Assembly (NCBI GenBank): GCA_016125265.1
Contig: WGMC01000002.1
Coordinates: 92,667-156,666 of the forward strand
DNA from: Planctomycetaceae bacterium
Lineage (GTDB): Bacteria; Planctomycetota; UBA1135; GCA-002686595
Length of the DNA: 64,000 bases
Reading direction: 5' to 3'
Of this stretch, positions 45,784 to 57,255 are shown in pieces. Below the pieces are notes generated by a model. It had not been told where the DNA came from, made no database searches, and worked only from the letters and a program-made list of their open reading frames with translations. The first letter of the stretch is position 1. Each line of letters begins with the position of its first letter. A program made the translations under genes and the position numbers.

Positions 45784-45811
45784 AGGATAACGACCGGCCC
45801 AGGCGTTGCAA
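45784..45811 (-). promoter_or_regulatory. Candidate promoter for rpmI-rplT-pheST
   Basis: Minus strand TTGCAA (45806-45811), 16-nt spacer, TATCCT (45784-45789); four of six matches in each box. The TATCCTCTT string recurs upstream of two other genes in the window. Confidence 0.4.
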
Positions 45812-45918
45812 GGGGGAGCCAGGCCCCCGCGCGCGGAAGCGGCCCCGGTGGTCCCCCCGCCCCACGGCGCCCCAGGCGAGGGGCCCCGGCGGAGTGCCTT
45901 CCAGCGACGCTTCGCTCC

Positions 45919-46008
45919 GCCGCTCCAGCGCCGCCAGGCGATGGGCCAGACATCACCGGACAGCTACTTCGCCTCGGCAGTGCCGATCTCTTCCCAAGCT
46001 GTCCGTCA
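45919..46008 (-). repeat. Dispersed structured intergenic element, copy B
   Basis: Homolog of 16899-16985. After the shared 39-nt block, the outer stem is CGGACAGCT (45957-45965) / AGCTGTCCG (45997-46005), a perfect 9 bp with arms unlike those of copy A, around a small inner hairpin CGGC-AGT-GCCG. The minus-strand element directly follows the infC TGA (46006-46008). Confidence 0.7.
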
Positions 46009-46524
46009 GACGCCGGCTTTGCGCGACAGCATCATCGTCATGCGGTTGCCCGTCATGCGCGGCTCGGCTTCGACCTTGCTGATGTCGCCCAGGCTCTCCT
46101 TCACCTTGCGCATCACGTCGTACCCGTGCTGCGGGTGGGCCATCTGGCGGCCGCGGAAGATGCAGACCACCTGCACCTTATGGCCCTCTTCGAGGAACCG
46201 CCGGCCGTTGGCCAGGCGGTACTCCAAGTCGTGGTCGTCGATGGCCGGTCGCACACGGAGTTCCTTCAGGCCCCCGGCGGCCGCCTTCTTGCCGCTCTGG
46301 CGGTCCTTCTTGCGCTGGGCGTACTTGAACTTGCCATAGTCCATGATGCGGCACACCGGCGGGCGCGCCGTGGGCGACACCTCCACCAGGTCGAGGGAGG
46401 AATCCTCCGCCAACTTGCGCGCCTGCTCGATGGTGATGACGCCGACCTGCTCTCCTGCCGCATCGATCACACGCACCTCGCGGGCGCGGATCTGACGGTT
46501 CACTCGGTAATTCTCGATGGCCAC
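46006..46524 (-). CDS. infC: Translation initiation factor IF-3
   Basis: About 172 residues. AAGGAG lies 4 nt before the GTG at 46524 (ENYRVNRQIRAREVRVID follows) and 10 nt before an ATC at 46518. Since infC is known for rare ATT/ATC-type starts that IF3 itself discriminates against, the true start may be either. N-domain DLVEVSPTARPPVCRIMDYGKFKY and C-domain FRGRQMAHPQHGYDVM are clear IF3 signatures. It binds the 30S subunit and checks the initiator tRNA. The TGA is immediately followed by repeat element B. Confidence 0.95.
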   Translation of the reverse strand: MAIENYRVNRQIRAREVRVIDAAGEQVGVITIEQARKLAEDSSLDLVEVSPTARPPVCRIMDYGKFKYAQRKKDRQSGKKAAAGGLKELRVRPAIDDHDLEYRLANGRRFLEEGHKVQVVCIFRGRQMAHPQHGYDVMRKVKESLGDISKVEAEPRMTGNRMTMMLSRKAGV

Positions 46525-46786
46525 GAAGCTCCTTGTCCTCTTGGGACGATGGGTGGACGGCGCGCGCCCAAAATCTGGTGCGCGGCCGCTGAAAGTCGCA
46601 CCTCGGCGCCCGCGTGCGAGCGGCGCCGACGGGCGACGACGGATGAGGATAGACGCGGAGCGCCCTCGGCGCCACGCGTGGGGGTTTCGGCCGCTCGGCT
46701 CCACCTAGCGCGCGAGCGCCGCGGGTACCCCGGCGCGGGCGTCGAGCGCGGCGCGGACGGGGTCTCGGCGGAGGGACTGCGGCCCC

Positions 46787-48604
46787 TCACGGGGACGGGG
46801 GCCGGGCGGCAGCAGTTCCGGCGTCCGACTTGCCCGCCTCGAGGAGTGCACGACCGGCGAGGGCCACGTGCACCTCGGCCAACTGGCTGGGGGCGACCTT
46901 CGACGGGGCCTCGCAGAGCAGGTCCGACGCGGAGGCGGTTTTTGGGAAAGCGACGACGTCGCGGATGCTGTCGAGGCCCAGCGTCAGGGCGACGATCCGG
47001 TCCAGGCCGACCGCGAATCCCCCGTGGGGCGGCGCCCCGTGGGCCAGGGCCTCGAGGAGGAAACCGAACTTGGCGCTCTGCTCCTCCGCGCTGATGCCGA
47101 GCAGTTGGAACACCCGGGCCTGCACGTCCTGGCGGTGGATCCGGATCGAGCCGGAGCCCAGCTCCCAGCCGTTCATCACGAGATCGTAGGCGCGGCTGCG
47201 CATGACGCCCAGGTCGGCGGGGATCTCGGACAAGTCCCCCACCGGCGCGGTGAACGGGTGGTGGGCGCTGAACCAGCGACCGGCCTCCTCGTCGTACTCG
47301 AACATCGGGAAGTGCGTGACCCAGAGCAGGTTCCAGCCCGGCTTCACCAGGCCCAACTTGCGGCCGAGGTGCACACGCAGCTCGCCGAGCACCCGGCGGG
47401 CCTGGGACGCCTTGCCCGCGGCGCACAGCAAGAGGTCGCCTTCCTTCGCGCCCGCGACCTGCATCAGTTCCGCGGCCTTCGTGCCCGCGGCGAAACGCGC
47501 CAGCGGACCGGCTCCGCCTTCCGCGGAGGCTTTCCACCAGGCGAGGCCCTTCGCGCCGAAGTTCTTCGCGAGCTCTTCGAGCGCCGTGATGTCCTTGCGC
47601 GACAGCAGTTCGCCGCCGCCGGGCACCACGAGGCCCAGCGTGCGTCCACCCGAGGCGAGCGCTTCCTGGAACACGGGGAACTCCGCGGTTTTGGCCCAGG
47701 CCGCGATGTCCACGAGTTCGAGGCCAAACCGCGTGTCCGGTTTGTCGACGCCGTAGCGGTCCATGCACTCGTCCCACGTGAGGCGCGGGAACGGAATCGT
47801 CAGCTCGACGCCCATCGCCTCGCGGAACGTGCGTACGAGCACCGCCTCCCACACGGCGAAGATGCGCTCCTCGTCGACGAAGCTCATCTCCATGTCGAGC
47901 TGCGTGAACTCGGGCTGGCGGTCGGCGCGCAGGTCCTCGTCGCGGAAGCAGCGCGCCACTTGGAAGTAGCGGTCCATCCCGGCGACCATCAGGAGTTGTT
48001 TGAAGATCTGCGGTGACTGGGGCAGCGCGTAGAACTCGCCCGGGTGCACACGGGAGGGCACCAGGTAGTCGCGCGCACCCTCGGGCGTGGCGCGGGTCAG
48101 GATCGGCGTTTCGACCTCGGCGAAGTCCTGGGCCTCGAAGGCCCGGCGCATGGCGCTGATGAAGCGCGAGCGGTGCAGGAGGTTGCGCTGCAGCGGCGCG
48201 CGGCGCAGGTCGATGTAGCGGTGGCGCAGGCGCGTTTCGACCGCCGTGTCGAGTTGGTCCAGCACCTCGAAGGGCGGGATGCGCGACTCGGAGAGCACGG
48301 TGACCTTCTCGGCGCGGACATCGATCTCGCCCGTCGGTCGGTCGGGGTTCACGTTCATCGGCTCACGCCGGACCACGGTGCCCTCGACCGCGAGCACCCA
48401 CTCGGCCGAAAAACGCACCGTCTCGGCGATCTCCGCCGAAAGGGTGACCTGGGTCTTGCCGTACCGATCCCGCAGGTCGACGAAAAAGATGCCCCCGTGG
48501 TTGCGGCGGGCATCCACCCAGCCGTTCAGGACCACGCGCTGCCCGACGTGTTCGGCCCGAAGCTCCCCGCAAGTGTGGGAGCGCAGCCAGGGGGTGGTGT
48601 TCAT
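46787..48604 (-). CDS. aspS: Aspartyl-tRNA synthetase
   Basis: A 605-residue bacterial-type AspRS, start ATG at 48604, overlapping the atpC stop as ATGA. It has the N-terminal OB-fold anticodon domain (NGWVDARRNHGGIFFVDLRD), class II motif 2 (FRDEDLRADRQPEFTQLDME), the bacterial GAD insertion (about 290-420) and motif 3 (GGFAVGLDRIVALTLG). Whether it charges only tRNA-Asp or also tRNA-Asn (non-discriminating) cannot be settled from the visible residues without alignment. Its coupling to the ATP synthase operon is unusual. Confidence 0.96.
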   Translation of the reverse strand: MNTTPWLRSHTCGELRAEHVGQRVVLNGWVDARRNHGGIFFVDLRDRYGKTQVTLSAEIAETVRFSAEWVLAVEGTVVRREPMNVNPDRPTGEIDVRAEKVTVLSESRIPPFEVLDQLDTAVETRLRHRYIDLRRAPLQRNLLHRSRFISAMRRAFEAQDFAEVETPILTRATPEGARDYLVPSRVHPGEFYALPQSPQIFKQLLMVAGMDRYFQVARCFRDEDLRADRQPEFTQLDMEMSFVDEERIFAVWEAVLVRTFREAMGVELTIPFPRLTWDECMDRYGVDKPDTRFGLELVDIAAWAKTAEFPVFQEALASGGRTLGLVVPGGGELLSRKDITALEELAKNFGAKGLAWWKASAEGGAGPLARFAAGTKAAELMQVAGAKEGDLLLCAAGKASQARRVLGELRVHLGRKLGLVKPGWNLLWVTHFPMFEYDEEAGRWFSAHHPFTAPVGDLSEIPADLGVMRSRAYDLVMNGWELGSGSIRIHRQDVQARVFQLLGISAEEQSAKFGFLLEALAHGAPPHGGFAVGLDRIVALTLGLDSIRDVVAFPKTASASDLLCEAPSKVAPSQLAEVHVALAGRALLEAGKSDAGTAAARPPSP

Positions 48605-49020
48605 CGAAGTTCCTTCGCGCGGAGGCGCATGAGCGCCCGGCGCAGGGCGGCTTCCGCCCGCAGGAAATCCACTTCCGAGACGGTCGCCGCGCTGCCGCGC
48701 TGGGCCAGGCGCTCGCGGGCGCGCTTCTCGGCTTCGCGGGCGCGCGATTCGTCGATCTCCTCGGGTTTCTCACCGGCGCGGCTGATCACACGCAGCGTGT
48801 CGCCGCGCACTTCCGCGAAGCCCCCGCTGACGAAGATACGCCCCTCGGTGCCACCCGGGCGGGTGTACGAGAGCACGCCGAAGTCCAGGGCGGCGATCAT
48901 CGGCGCGTGGCGCGGCAACACGCCGATCGAACCGTCGACGCCGGGCAGACGCACGGACACAACCGGCTCGTCGAGCGCGATGCGCTCGGGGGTGATGATG
49001 CGCAGGGTGAGCTGGGCCAT
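48601..49020 (-). CDS. atpC: ATP synthase F1 epsilon subunit
   Basis: A 139-residue protein with the N-terminal beta-sandwich (LRIITPERIALDEPVVSVRLPG, DGSIGVLPRHAPMIAAL) and a C-terminal helical hairpin rich in R/E/A, as in regulatory epsilon subunits. It is part of the central stalk and can inhibit ATP hydrolysis. It follows atpD after 66 bp and overlaps aspS by 4 bases. Confidence 0.95.
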   Translation of the reverse strand: MAQLTLRIITPERIALDEPVVSVRLPGVDGSIGVLPRHAPMIAALDFGVLSYTRPGGTEGRIFVSGGFAEVRGDTLRVISRAGEKPEEIDESRAREAEKRARERLAQRGSAATVSEVDFLRAEAALRRALMRLRAKELR

Positions 49021-49086
49021 GACTCGCGTGGATGCGGCTGGGAGGTCGGATGTGGGGCGCGGCGGACCGCGCCCGCACGGAATGGA

Positions 49087-51470
<2,384 letters not shown>

Positions 51471-51502
51471 GGTGGTGCGTCCCCGCTAGTTCAACCGAGA
51501 GA

Positions 51503-53068
51503 TCAACCGAGCTGCGCGATCGCCGACTTGGCGGCCTGGTCGAGCAGGGCCTTGCCCTCGTCGGAGAGTTTCTTGGTGGTGGCGATCTCCTGGATCACCT
51601 GGGGGTAGCTGTCGCGCACCAGTTCGAGGAACGCGCGTTCGAACGCGGCCACCTTGCCCGCGGGCAGGGTGTCGAGCGCGCCGGAGGTACCGGCGTAGAT
51701 GATCGAGATTTGCTCTTCGACGGCCATCGGCACGTACTGGCCCTGCTTCAGGATCTCGACCAGGCGCTCGCCGCGGTTCAGGATGCGCTGCGTGGCCTTG
51801 TCCAGGTCGGAACCGAACTGGGCGAAGGCGGCCAGCGAGCGGTACTGCGCCAGCTCGAGGCGCAAACCGCCGGCGATCTTCTTCATCGCGGCGATCTGGG
51901 CCGCACCACCGACGCGCGACACCGAGATACCGGCGTTCACGGCCGGGCGCACGCCCGAGTTGAAGAGGTTCGACTCGAGGAAGATCTGCCCGTCCGTGAT
52001 CGAGATCACGTTGGTCGGGATGTACGCGGAGACGTCGCCTTCTTGGGTCTCGACGACCGGCAACGCGGTGATCGAACCGCCGCCCTTCTTGTAACGCGGG
52101 TTGATCTTCGGCGCGTCGACGGAGAGCTTGGCGGCGCGCTCGAGAAGACGGCTGTGCAGGTTGAACACGTCGCCGGGGAACGCCTCGCGGCCCGGGGGAC
52201 GGCGCAAGAGCAGCATCACCTGGCGGTAGGCGAGGGCCTGCTTGTACAAGTCGTCGTACATGATGACGACGTGGCGGCCTTCATCGCGGAAGCGCTCGCC
52301 CATGGTGCAACCGGCGTAGGCCGCCAGGTACTGCATGGAGGCCTCGTCGATGGCGCTCGCGGCGACGACGATGGTGTACGCCATGGCACCCGCCGCCTCC
52401 AGGCGGTTGACCAGGTCCACGACCGTGGACTGCTTCTGGCCCATCGCCACGTATATGCAGAGCACCTGCTCGGGGTTCGTGGGATCCCCGCCGCCGGTCT
52501 TCTTCTGGTTGATGATCGTGTCGATCAGCAGAGCGGTTTTGCCGGTCTGGCGGTCGCCGATGATCAACTCGCGCTGGCCGCGGCCGATCGGGATCATGGC
52601 GTCGATGGCCTTGATCCCGGTTTGCATGGGCTCCGACACGGGCTGGCGCTCGACCACCGACGGGGCGGGCTGCTCGATCGGCAGGTAGTCGGACTCGGAC
52701 ACACCGAGCGGGCCGCGGCCGTCGACCGGGTCGCCGAGCGCGTTCACCACGCGGCCCAGCAACTGGTGACCGGTCGGCACCGAGATGATGCGCCCGGTGG
52801 TCTTCACCGTGCCACCCTCGCGCACCTTGGCCGCGTCGCCGAGCAACACGCAGCCGACGTTGTCCTCCTCCAGGTTCAGCGCGATGCCGCGAACGCCGCC
52901 CTCGAACTCGAGCAGCTCGTTCATCATGCAGTCGTCGAGGCCCCAGACGCGCGCCACGCCGTCGCCGACGGACAGCACGGTGCCGACGCTCTGCATGCTC
53001 GACTCGCCGCCGTAGCTTTCGATCTCCTTCTCGAGGATCGAAGTGACTTCTGCCGGACGGAGATCCAT
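51503..53068 (-). CDS. atpA: ATP synthase F1 alpha subunit
   Basis: A 521-residue subunit; ATG at 53068 gives [20 protein letters not shown]. The P-loop GDRQTGKT is at 171-178, [11 protein letters not shown] marks the N-terminal barrel, and [10 protein letters not shown] and the arginine-finger region are present. It forms the non-catalytic nucleotide sites of the hexamer. The segment [20 protein letters not shown] is in its normal place. Confidence 0.97.
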   Translation of the reverse strand: MDLRPAEVTSILEKEIESYGGESSMQSVGTVLSVGDGVARVWGLDDCMMNELLEFEGGVRGIALNLEEDNVGCVLLGDAAKVREGGTVKTTGRIISVPTGHQLLGRVVNALGDPVDGRGPLGVSESDYLPIEQPAPSVVERQPVSEPMQTGIKAIDAMIPIGRGQRELIIGDRQTGKTALLIDTIINQKKTGGGDPTNPEQVLCIYVAMGQKQSTVVDLVNRLEAAGAMAYTIVVAASAIDEASMQYLAAYAGCTMGERFRDEGRHVVIMYDDLYKQALAYRQVMLLLRRPPGREAFPGDVFNLHSRLLERAAKLSVDAPKINPRYKKGGGSITALPVVETQEGDVSAYIPTNVISITDGQIFLESNLFNSGVRPAVNAGISVSRVGGAAQIAAMKKIAGGLRLELAQYRSLAAFAQFGSDLDKATQRILNRGERLVEILKQGQYVPMAVEEQISIIYAGTSGALDTLPAGKVAAFERAFLELVRDSYPQVIQEIATTKKLSDEGKALLDQAAKSAIAQLG

Positions 53069-53168
53069 GGTGTTCTTCTCTTGTGGAGGCGGCCGCGGGG
53101 CCGCGCTGGGGTTCGGGAGGAGTGGACTTTTTGGCGCCCGACGGGTCAGGCGCGTTGCAATCGAAGGA

Positions 53169-53732
53169 TCAGGAGGCCCGCGAGGGCAGCGGAGCATCCA
53201 TCAGCTTGCGGCGCAGGCCCGCCAGTCGGCCGGACACACTCTGGTCCAGGCGTTGGCTGCCCACGGTCACCCGCACGCCGCCGATCAGGTCGGGCACCAC
53301 CTGGTTGGTGAGCACCACGCGCTTCTTCAACCTCGCTCCGAGGCGCGCGGCCAGGGATTCGAGTTCGGCTTGGCCGAGGGGGCGGGCCGTTTCCGCCACA
53401 CCTTCGACGACGCCGGCGGCCTCGAGGCGCAGGCGGTGGAACGCCGGCCCGATGCCGAGCAGCACGGCCTCGCGGCCCCGCCCGAAGAGCAGGGACACGA
53501 AGTTCTGCACCAAGGGGTGGGCGCTCTTCAGGATCGGATCCAACCGGTTGAGGCGCACGCTGCGCTCCATCCGGGGATTCATCAGGTACTTCGCCACGGA
53601 AGGTGCGCGCACCTCCGCAGCGAGGCGTTCGACATCGCGCGCAACCTGGTCGAGCACACCGCGCTTCTCGGCCAAGCCGAAAAGCGCTTTGGCGTAGCGC
53701 GAGACGATCGGTCCGGAACCTTGGGCGCTCAC
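53169..53732 (-). CDS. atpH: ATP synthase F1 delta subunit
   Basis: A 187-residue protein, start GTG at 53732 in a GTGA overlap with atpF. It begins with [15 protein letters not shown], the conserved Y-A-x-A-L N-terminal helix, and ends with the C-terminal domain pattern [30 protein letters not shown] (second half of the family's GG-x-x-x-x-x-x-x-x-D-x-S motif). It joins F1 to the peripheral stalk. Confidence 0.94.
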   Translation of the reverse strand: MSAQGSGPIVSRYAKALFGLAEKRGVLDQVARDVERLAAEVRAPSVAKYLMNPRMERSVRLNRLDPILKSAHPLVQNFVSLLFGRGREAVLLGIGPAFHRLRLEAAGVVEGVAETARPLGQAELESLAARLGARLKKRVVLTNQVVPDLIGGVRVTVGSQRLDQSVSGRLAGLRRKLMDAPLPSRAS

Positions 53733-54268
53733 CGTGCGCTGCCCTCACCGGCGCCGACCAGGTTGCTCACGAAGCGGCGGTCGTCGTCGCTCGTGACGTT
53801 GCGCTCGAGCACACGGGTCGCCGCCGACAGCGACAGCTCGACCACCTCGGAGCGGATCGCGGCCAGGGCTTTCTCCTGTTCGGTGCGGATCGCTTGGCGC
53901 GCCGCCTCGAGCAGGGCCTGGGCCTCGGTCTTCGCCGCTTCGACGATCTCGCGCTCGCGGACCTCGGCGCGCTCGCGCGCCTGGGCCAAGAGCTTCGCCG
54001 CCTCGGTCCGGGCCTCTCCCAACTTGACCTCCACCTCGGCGCGGGCGCGCTCGGCGTCCGCACTGGCCTTCTCGGCCTGGGTGATGGCCCGCTTGGCGGT
54101 TTCGTCCCGCGCCAGGAGCGCGCGCGAAACGGGTCCCATCACGAAGATCCAGATGGGGCCGAGCGACAGCAGGAAGATGATCCAAGTCCAGAGCGCTCCC
54201 CCGCCGCCACTGACGTCGAGGGGGTTGAAGCCGCCTTCCGCGGCCATGGCACTGAGCAGGATCGGCAT
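53729..54268 (-). CDS. atpF: ATP synthase Fo b subunit
   Basis: A 179-residue protein with one N-terminal membrane helix (about 28-50, LWTWIIFLLSLGPIWIFV) and a long, highly charged coiled coil, as expected for the b subunit of the peripheral stalk. I start it at the ATG at 54268; the frame stays open upstream but that part is Pro/Arg-rich and unlike any b subunit. It overlaps atpH by 4 bases. A 237-nt structured spacer separates it from atpE. Confidence 0.92.
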   Translation of the reverse strand: MPILLSAMAAEGGFNPLDVSGGGGALWTWIIFLLSLGPIWIFVMGPVSRALLARDETAKRAITQAEKASADAERARAEVEVKLGEARTEAAKLLAQARERAEVREREIVEAAKTEAQALLEAARQAIRTEQEKALAAIRSEVVELSLSAATRVLERNVTSDDDRRFVSNLVGAGEGSAR

Positions 54269-54505
54269 GGTGGTGTCTCCGAAGGGGTGAGCGTGCGGGA
54301 GGTGCCGCCCGGGGGGGGGGGGTGCGTCCCGCGCGGGACGCCAAAAGGCGCGGCCGTCGGCGGGGGTCGCGGGCCGTGGCCCGTCGGCCGGTCGCCGCCC
54401 AACCGGGCGGCGCGTCGGCGCGACGGAAACCTTGGGCTCCCACGGGGACGTGTGGCCCCACCGCGCGCGCACGAAGCGCCGCGGCGGGTCACTCAGGTCT
54501 CGAAA
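54269..54505. repeat. Structured atpE-atpF spacer with a 12-G run and palindromes
   Basis: It contains a run of 12 G (54311-54322), a perfect 18-bp palindrome GCGTCCCGCGCGGGACGC (54324-54341) and several further GC-rich inverted repeats around 54350-54470. No gene is evident. The position, right after the c-subunit gene, would suit RNA stabilisation or partial termination that makes more c than b subunit. Confidence 0.6.
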
Positions 54506-54901
<396 letters not shown>

Positions 54902-55840
54902 TCAGTGCTCGGGGTGGATGGCCGCCTGCACGAAGATCACCGAAAGCTGCGTGAAGATGTAGGCCTGCAGCATCGCAACGAAGGCTTCGATGATCATGAT
55001 GAACACCGCGAAGCCGACCCAGACCGGAGCCGTCGCGTAGGCGACGCCGGTGCCGAGCTGCATGGCGAAGAAGAACAGGATGCCCATGAAGGAGAGCACC
55101 ACCAGGTGCCCGCCGGTCATGGTGGCGAACAGACGCACGGTCAACGCGAAGGGTTTCACGAAGAGCCCGACGACCTCGACCAGGAACATCAGCGGCCAGA
55201 GGAGCAGCGGCACGTGGGGCACCAGGTGCTTCCAGAACGCGATCGGCCCCTGGACCACCATGCCGAACACCAACGTCACCGCGAGGGTCATCAGGGCCAG
55301 GGAGGCCGTGATGAAGATGCTGGTCGTCGGTGTGGCCGACATGGGCAGGAGGCCGCCCAGGTTCATGAACAGGATGAAGAAGAAGACGCTGAGGAAGTAG
55401 GGCAGGAACTTGCCCCCGGTCTCGCGCCCCATGACGGGGTACACCACGTCGTCGCGCAGCCACAGCGCGAAACCCGCGAACAGCCGGCTCACGATGTCGC
55501 CCTGGCCGGTGCGCAGGTAGCCGGGCACGCCGCTGAAGCAGATCAGGATCAAGAGCAGCGACGCGACCTGGAAAATCTGCAGGTTGGTCAGGACGAGCTG
55601 CGCACCCTCGCGCGCCTTGTCCATGTCGAAGATCGACAGGGCGGCGGGCAGCTCGACCGACACCAGCTTCGCGCTCTCGTCGTGTGTGTCCGACAGCAAG
55701 TGCGCCGGCACGACGTGGGCGAAGAGCACCTGGAACGGCGAGTCCGAGTGGTGGTGCGCGATGTGGGTGTTCTGGAACCAGATCGCCCCCACCAGGACGG
55801 CGATGACGGCCAGGACACGCGGGTGGAAGAAGGAGCTCAT
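54902..55840 (-). CDS. atpB: ATP synthase Fo a subunit
   Basis: A 312-residue membrane protein with about six helices and the essential arginine at R236 in KPFALTVRLFATMTGGH. The N-terminal periplasmic part is His/Asp-rich. The last helix EAFVAMLQAYIFTQLSVIF is the classic a-subunit end. It forms the half-channels at the c-ring. The ATG at 55840 overlaps the upstream gene's stop as ATGA. Confidence 0.96.
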   Translation of the reverse strand: MSSFFHPRVLAVIAVLVGAIWFQNTHIAHHHSDSPFQVLFAHVVPAHLLSDTHDESAKLVSVELPAALSIFDMDKAREGAQLVLTNLQIFQVASLLLILICFSGVPGYLRTGQGDIVSRLFAGFALWLRDDVVYPVMGRETGGKFLPYFLSVFFFILFMNLGGLLPMSATPTTSIFITASLALMTLAVTLVFGMVVQGPIAFWKHLVPHVPLLLWPLMFLVEVVGLFVKPFALTVRLFATMTGGHLVVLSFMGILFFFAMQLGTGVAYATAPVWVGFAVFIMIIEAFVAMLQAYIFTQLSVIFVQAAIHPEH

Positions 55841-56295
55841 CGCGACTCTTGCCTGCCGGTCGGGGCAGCGTGGATGCCGTTGGAGATCGGCGCCGTGGCG
55901 AGGGCCGAAGCCCGTCCGCCGCCGCGCAGGACCTTGACCGCGTCCTGGGTGCCAAAGAAGGCGACAGCCAGGGTCACGACCACGAAGGTGATCAGGAAGT
56001 GCGCCGGCTCGGCCCGGTCACCGAGGGCCGCGACTCGGCCCAAGGCGATGCCCGAGACACCCAGCACCACGAGTTTGACGAGCATCGAGACCGCCACCGA
56101 CTGCACGGCCCACTCCGGGCGGCGCTCGAGCAGGTTGCGCTGCCACGCGGCCACGGCGAGCCCCACGGCACCGCCCAACAGCGCTCCACCCGCCACGCCC
56201 ACGGCACCGGCATCCCCGGCGGCGAGCCCCATGGCCGCCGCCAACGCGAGGGCGAAGGCAACGGCGACGGTGGTGGCTAGGACGGTGAGGCGCAC
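55837..56295 (-). CDS. Small membrane protein of the atp operon (AtpI-like position)
   Basis: A 152-residue protein with four predicted helices, start GTG at 56295. It has a Gly/Ala-rich first pair of helices, then FLITFVVVTLAVAFFGTQDAV and a basic tail. It occupies the place of atpI/uncI, next to atpB with an ATGA overlap, but I see no sequence hallmark of AtpI. It may help assemble the Fo a/c complex or bind Mg2+, as proposed for AtpI/AtpZ. Confidence 0.6.
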   Translation of the reverse strand: MRLTVLATTVAVAFALALAAAMGLAAGDAGAVGVAGGALLGGAVGLAVAAWQRNLLERRPEWAVQSVAVSMLVKLVVLGVSGIALGRVAALGDRAEPAHFLITFVVVTLAVAFFGTQDAVKVLRGGGRASALATAPISNGIHAAPTGRQESR

Positions 56296-56347
56296 GGCGT
56301 TGGGACGGGGGGACGGTGTTGGGAGGATGTCGACGAACCGAGGAAAC

Positions 56348-56388
56348 GGGAACTTGGGGAAACCGGAACTTGGGAACCTGGGGAACCG
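56348..56388. repeat. Short imperfect tandem repeat
   Basis: AACTTGGGGAAACCGG (56351-56366) is followed by AACTTGGG and AACCTGGGGAACCG. It lies in the 123-bp spacer between the AtpZ-like gene and the small membrane protein, and its low-complexity G/A-rich look differs from the surroundings. Confidence 0.6.
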
Positions 56389-56418
56389 AGAGATCCGGAG
56401 GCCAACGCGCCCCGGAAC

Positions 56419-56730
56419 CTACTTGGTTCTGCCGGTGGGCATCTGGCGCAGAAGCGAATAGAGCCCCCCAGCGAACCCCAAAGCCACCGCGGCGAGCAGA
56501 CACCAGGGCGAGCTGTCCAGCCAGCGATCGAGGAAGTAGCCGCCGCCGGCAAACACCACGATCGTCAGTCCGAACTGCATCCCGGCCGCGGAGTGCCGCG
56601 AGTTCTCGACCGTGCTGCGAGTCCAGTTCTCCGACAGCGGACCGGGGAGCTCGGACGCCGGCTTGGAATCGCCGTCGCCGCGGCCCGGCAGGTCGCGGTG
56701 TTCGGACGGCAGTTCGTCGTTGGGCTTCAT
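56419..56730 (-). CDS. atpZ: AtpZ/AtpI-family protein
   Basis: A 103-residue protein; the ATG at 56730 gives MKPNDELPSEHRDL. Residues 1-50 are hydrophilic; two membrane helices follow (AAGMQFGLTIVVFAGGGYFL, then CLLAAVALGFAGGLYSLL), with the G-x-x-x-G-x-x-L-D-R-W hairpin of AtpZ (PF09527). Such proteins accompany Fo genes and are thought to bind Mg2+/Ca2+ or aid assembly. It is the first gene of the atp operon, with a candidate promoter 230 bp upstream. Confidence 0.8.
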   Translation of the reverse strand: MKPNDELPSEHRDLPGRGDGDSKPASELPGPLSENWTRSTVENSRHSAAGMQFGLTIVVFAGGGYFLDRWLDSSPWCLLAAVALGFAGGLYSLLRQMPTGRTK

Positions 56731-57255
56731 GGATCCAGCACCGGCGCCGCGAATCCCTGGGCGTGGGCCCGAAGGCGGCACGGGGCCTGGGACGGCGTGG
56801 CGCCGACCGATGGAAAAGAGGTTCTAGGGAGCGCTTGTCAAAGGGCGCGGGATCCGGGGCCCGAATGGCGCCCTGGCCCGTTCGCGACGGCGCCCCAGGA
56901 CACCGCGCGGCGACCCACGCGGGGCCGTCGGCGGCGCCAAAAGCGGCCGCGAAGGCCGAAGAGTCTAGAGATGGCGCGCGCAGGGTCAACGACGGCGGCG
57001 AAAAAAGTGCCGCGCCGTGGATCCCCCGCCCGCAGCGCTCGCGCCGCCGCCCCCCCGCTGCCCCCCCTGCCGCCCCCACTCCGACTGTGCCCCGGACTGC
57101 GCCCCGGCTATCCTCTTCGCCCCGATGGCCGGGGGGCCAGCCCCCCGGCGCGGAGCCAAGGCCGCGCCGAAGCTCCCATCGTCGAGACCAGAACCCCGCG
57201 CCCAGTCCACACGGTGGACCCAAGGCAATCCCAACCCCGCTCCCCCAACGATCCC
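56731..57255. other. Divergent promoter region between the atp operon and ndk
   Basis: A 525-bp gene-free stretch. It holds a strong candidate atp promoter (56962-56989), a separate TTGACA (minus, 56836-56841) without a matching -10 box, long C-tracts around 57020-57080, and TATCCTCTT at 57109 facing ndk. No small gene or RNA was recognised. Confidence 0.5.
56962..56989 (-). promoter_or_regulatory. Candidate atp operon promoter
   Basis: Minus strand TTGACC (56984-56989), 16-nt spacer, TAGACT (56962-56967): five and four of six consensus matches. It is the best sigma70-like promoter I see in the window and lies upstream of the whole ATP synthase run; the 5' UTR would be about 225 nt. Confidence 0.5.

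Larger units (their letters stand above)
45665..46005. other. Unusually long infC-rpmI spacer
   Basis: A 341-bp gene-free stretch where these genes are usually close together. Read in the direction of transcription it holds repeat element B (from the infC stop to about 45919), a GC-rich part, a candidate promoter (45784-45811), a perfect 8-bp hairpin (45749-45768) and the rpmI ribosome site. The layout would let rpmI-rplT-pheST be transcribed apart from infC. Confidence 0.6.

Noticed and set aside
45749..46008. Element B as a dedicated L20 leader
   Set aside because: Its homolog at 16899-16985 follows an unrelated gene, so the conserved element cannot be specific for L20. Only the separate hairpin at 45749-45768 remains a candidate.
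56836..56841. Perfect TTGACA as a second atp promoter
   Set aside because: No -10-like hexamer lies 16-18 nt downstream. The pair at 56962-56989 is better.
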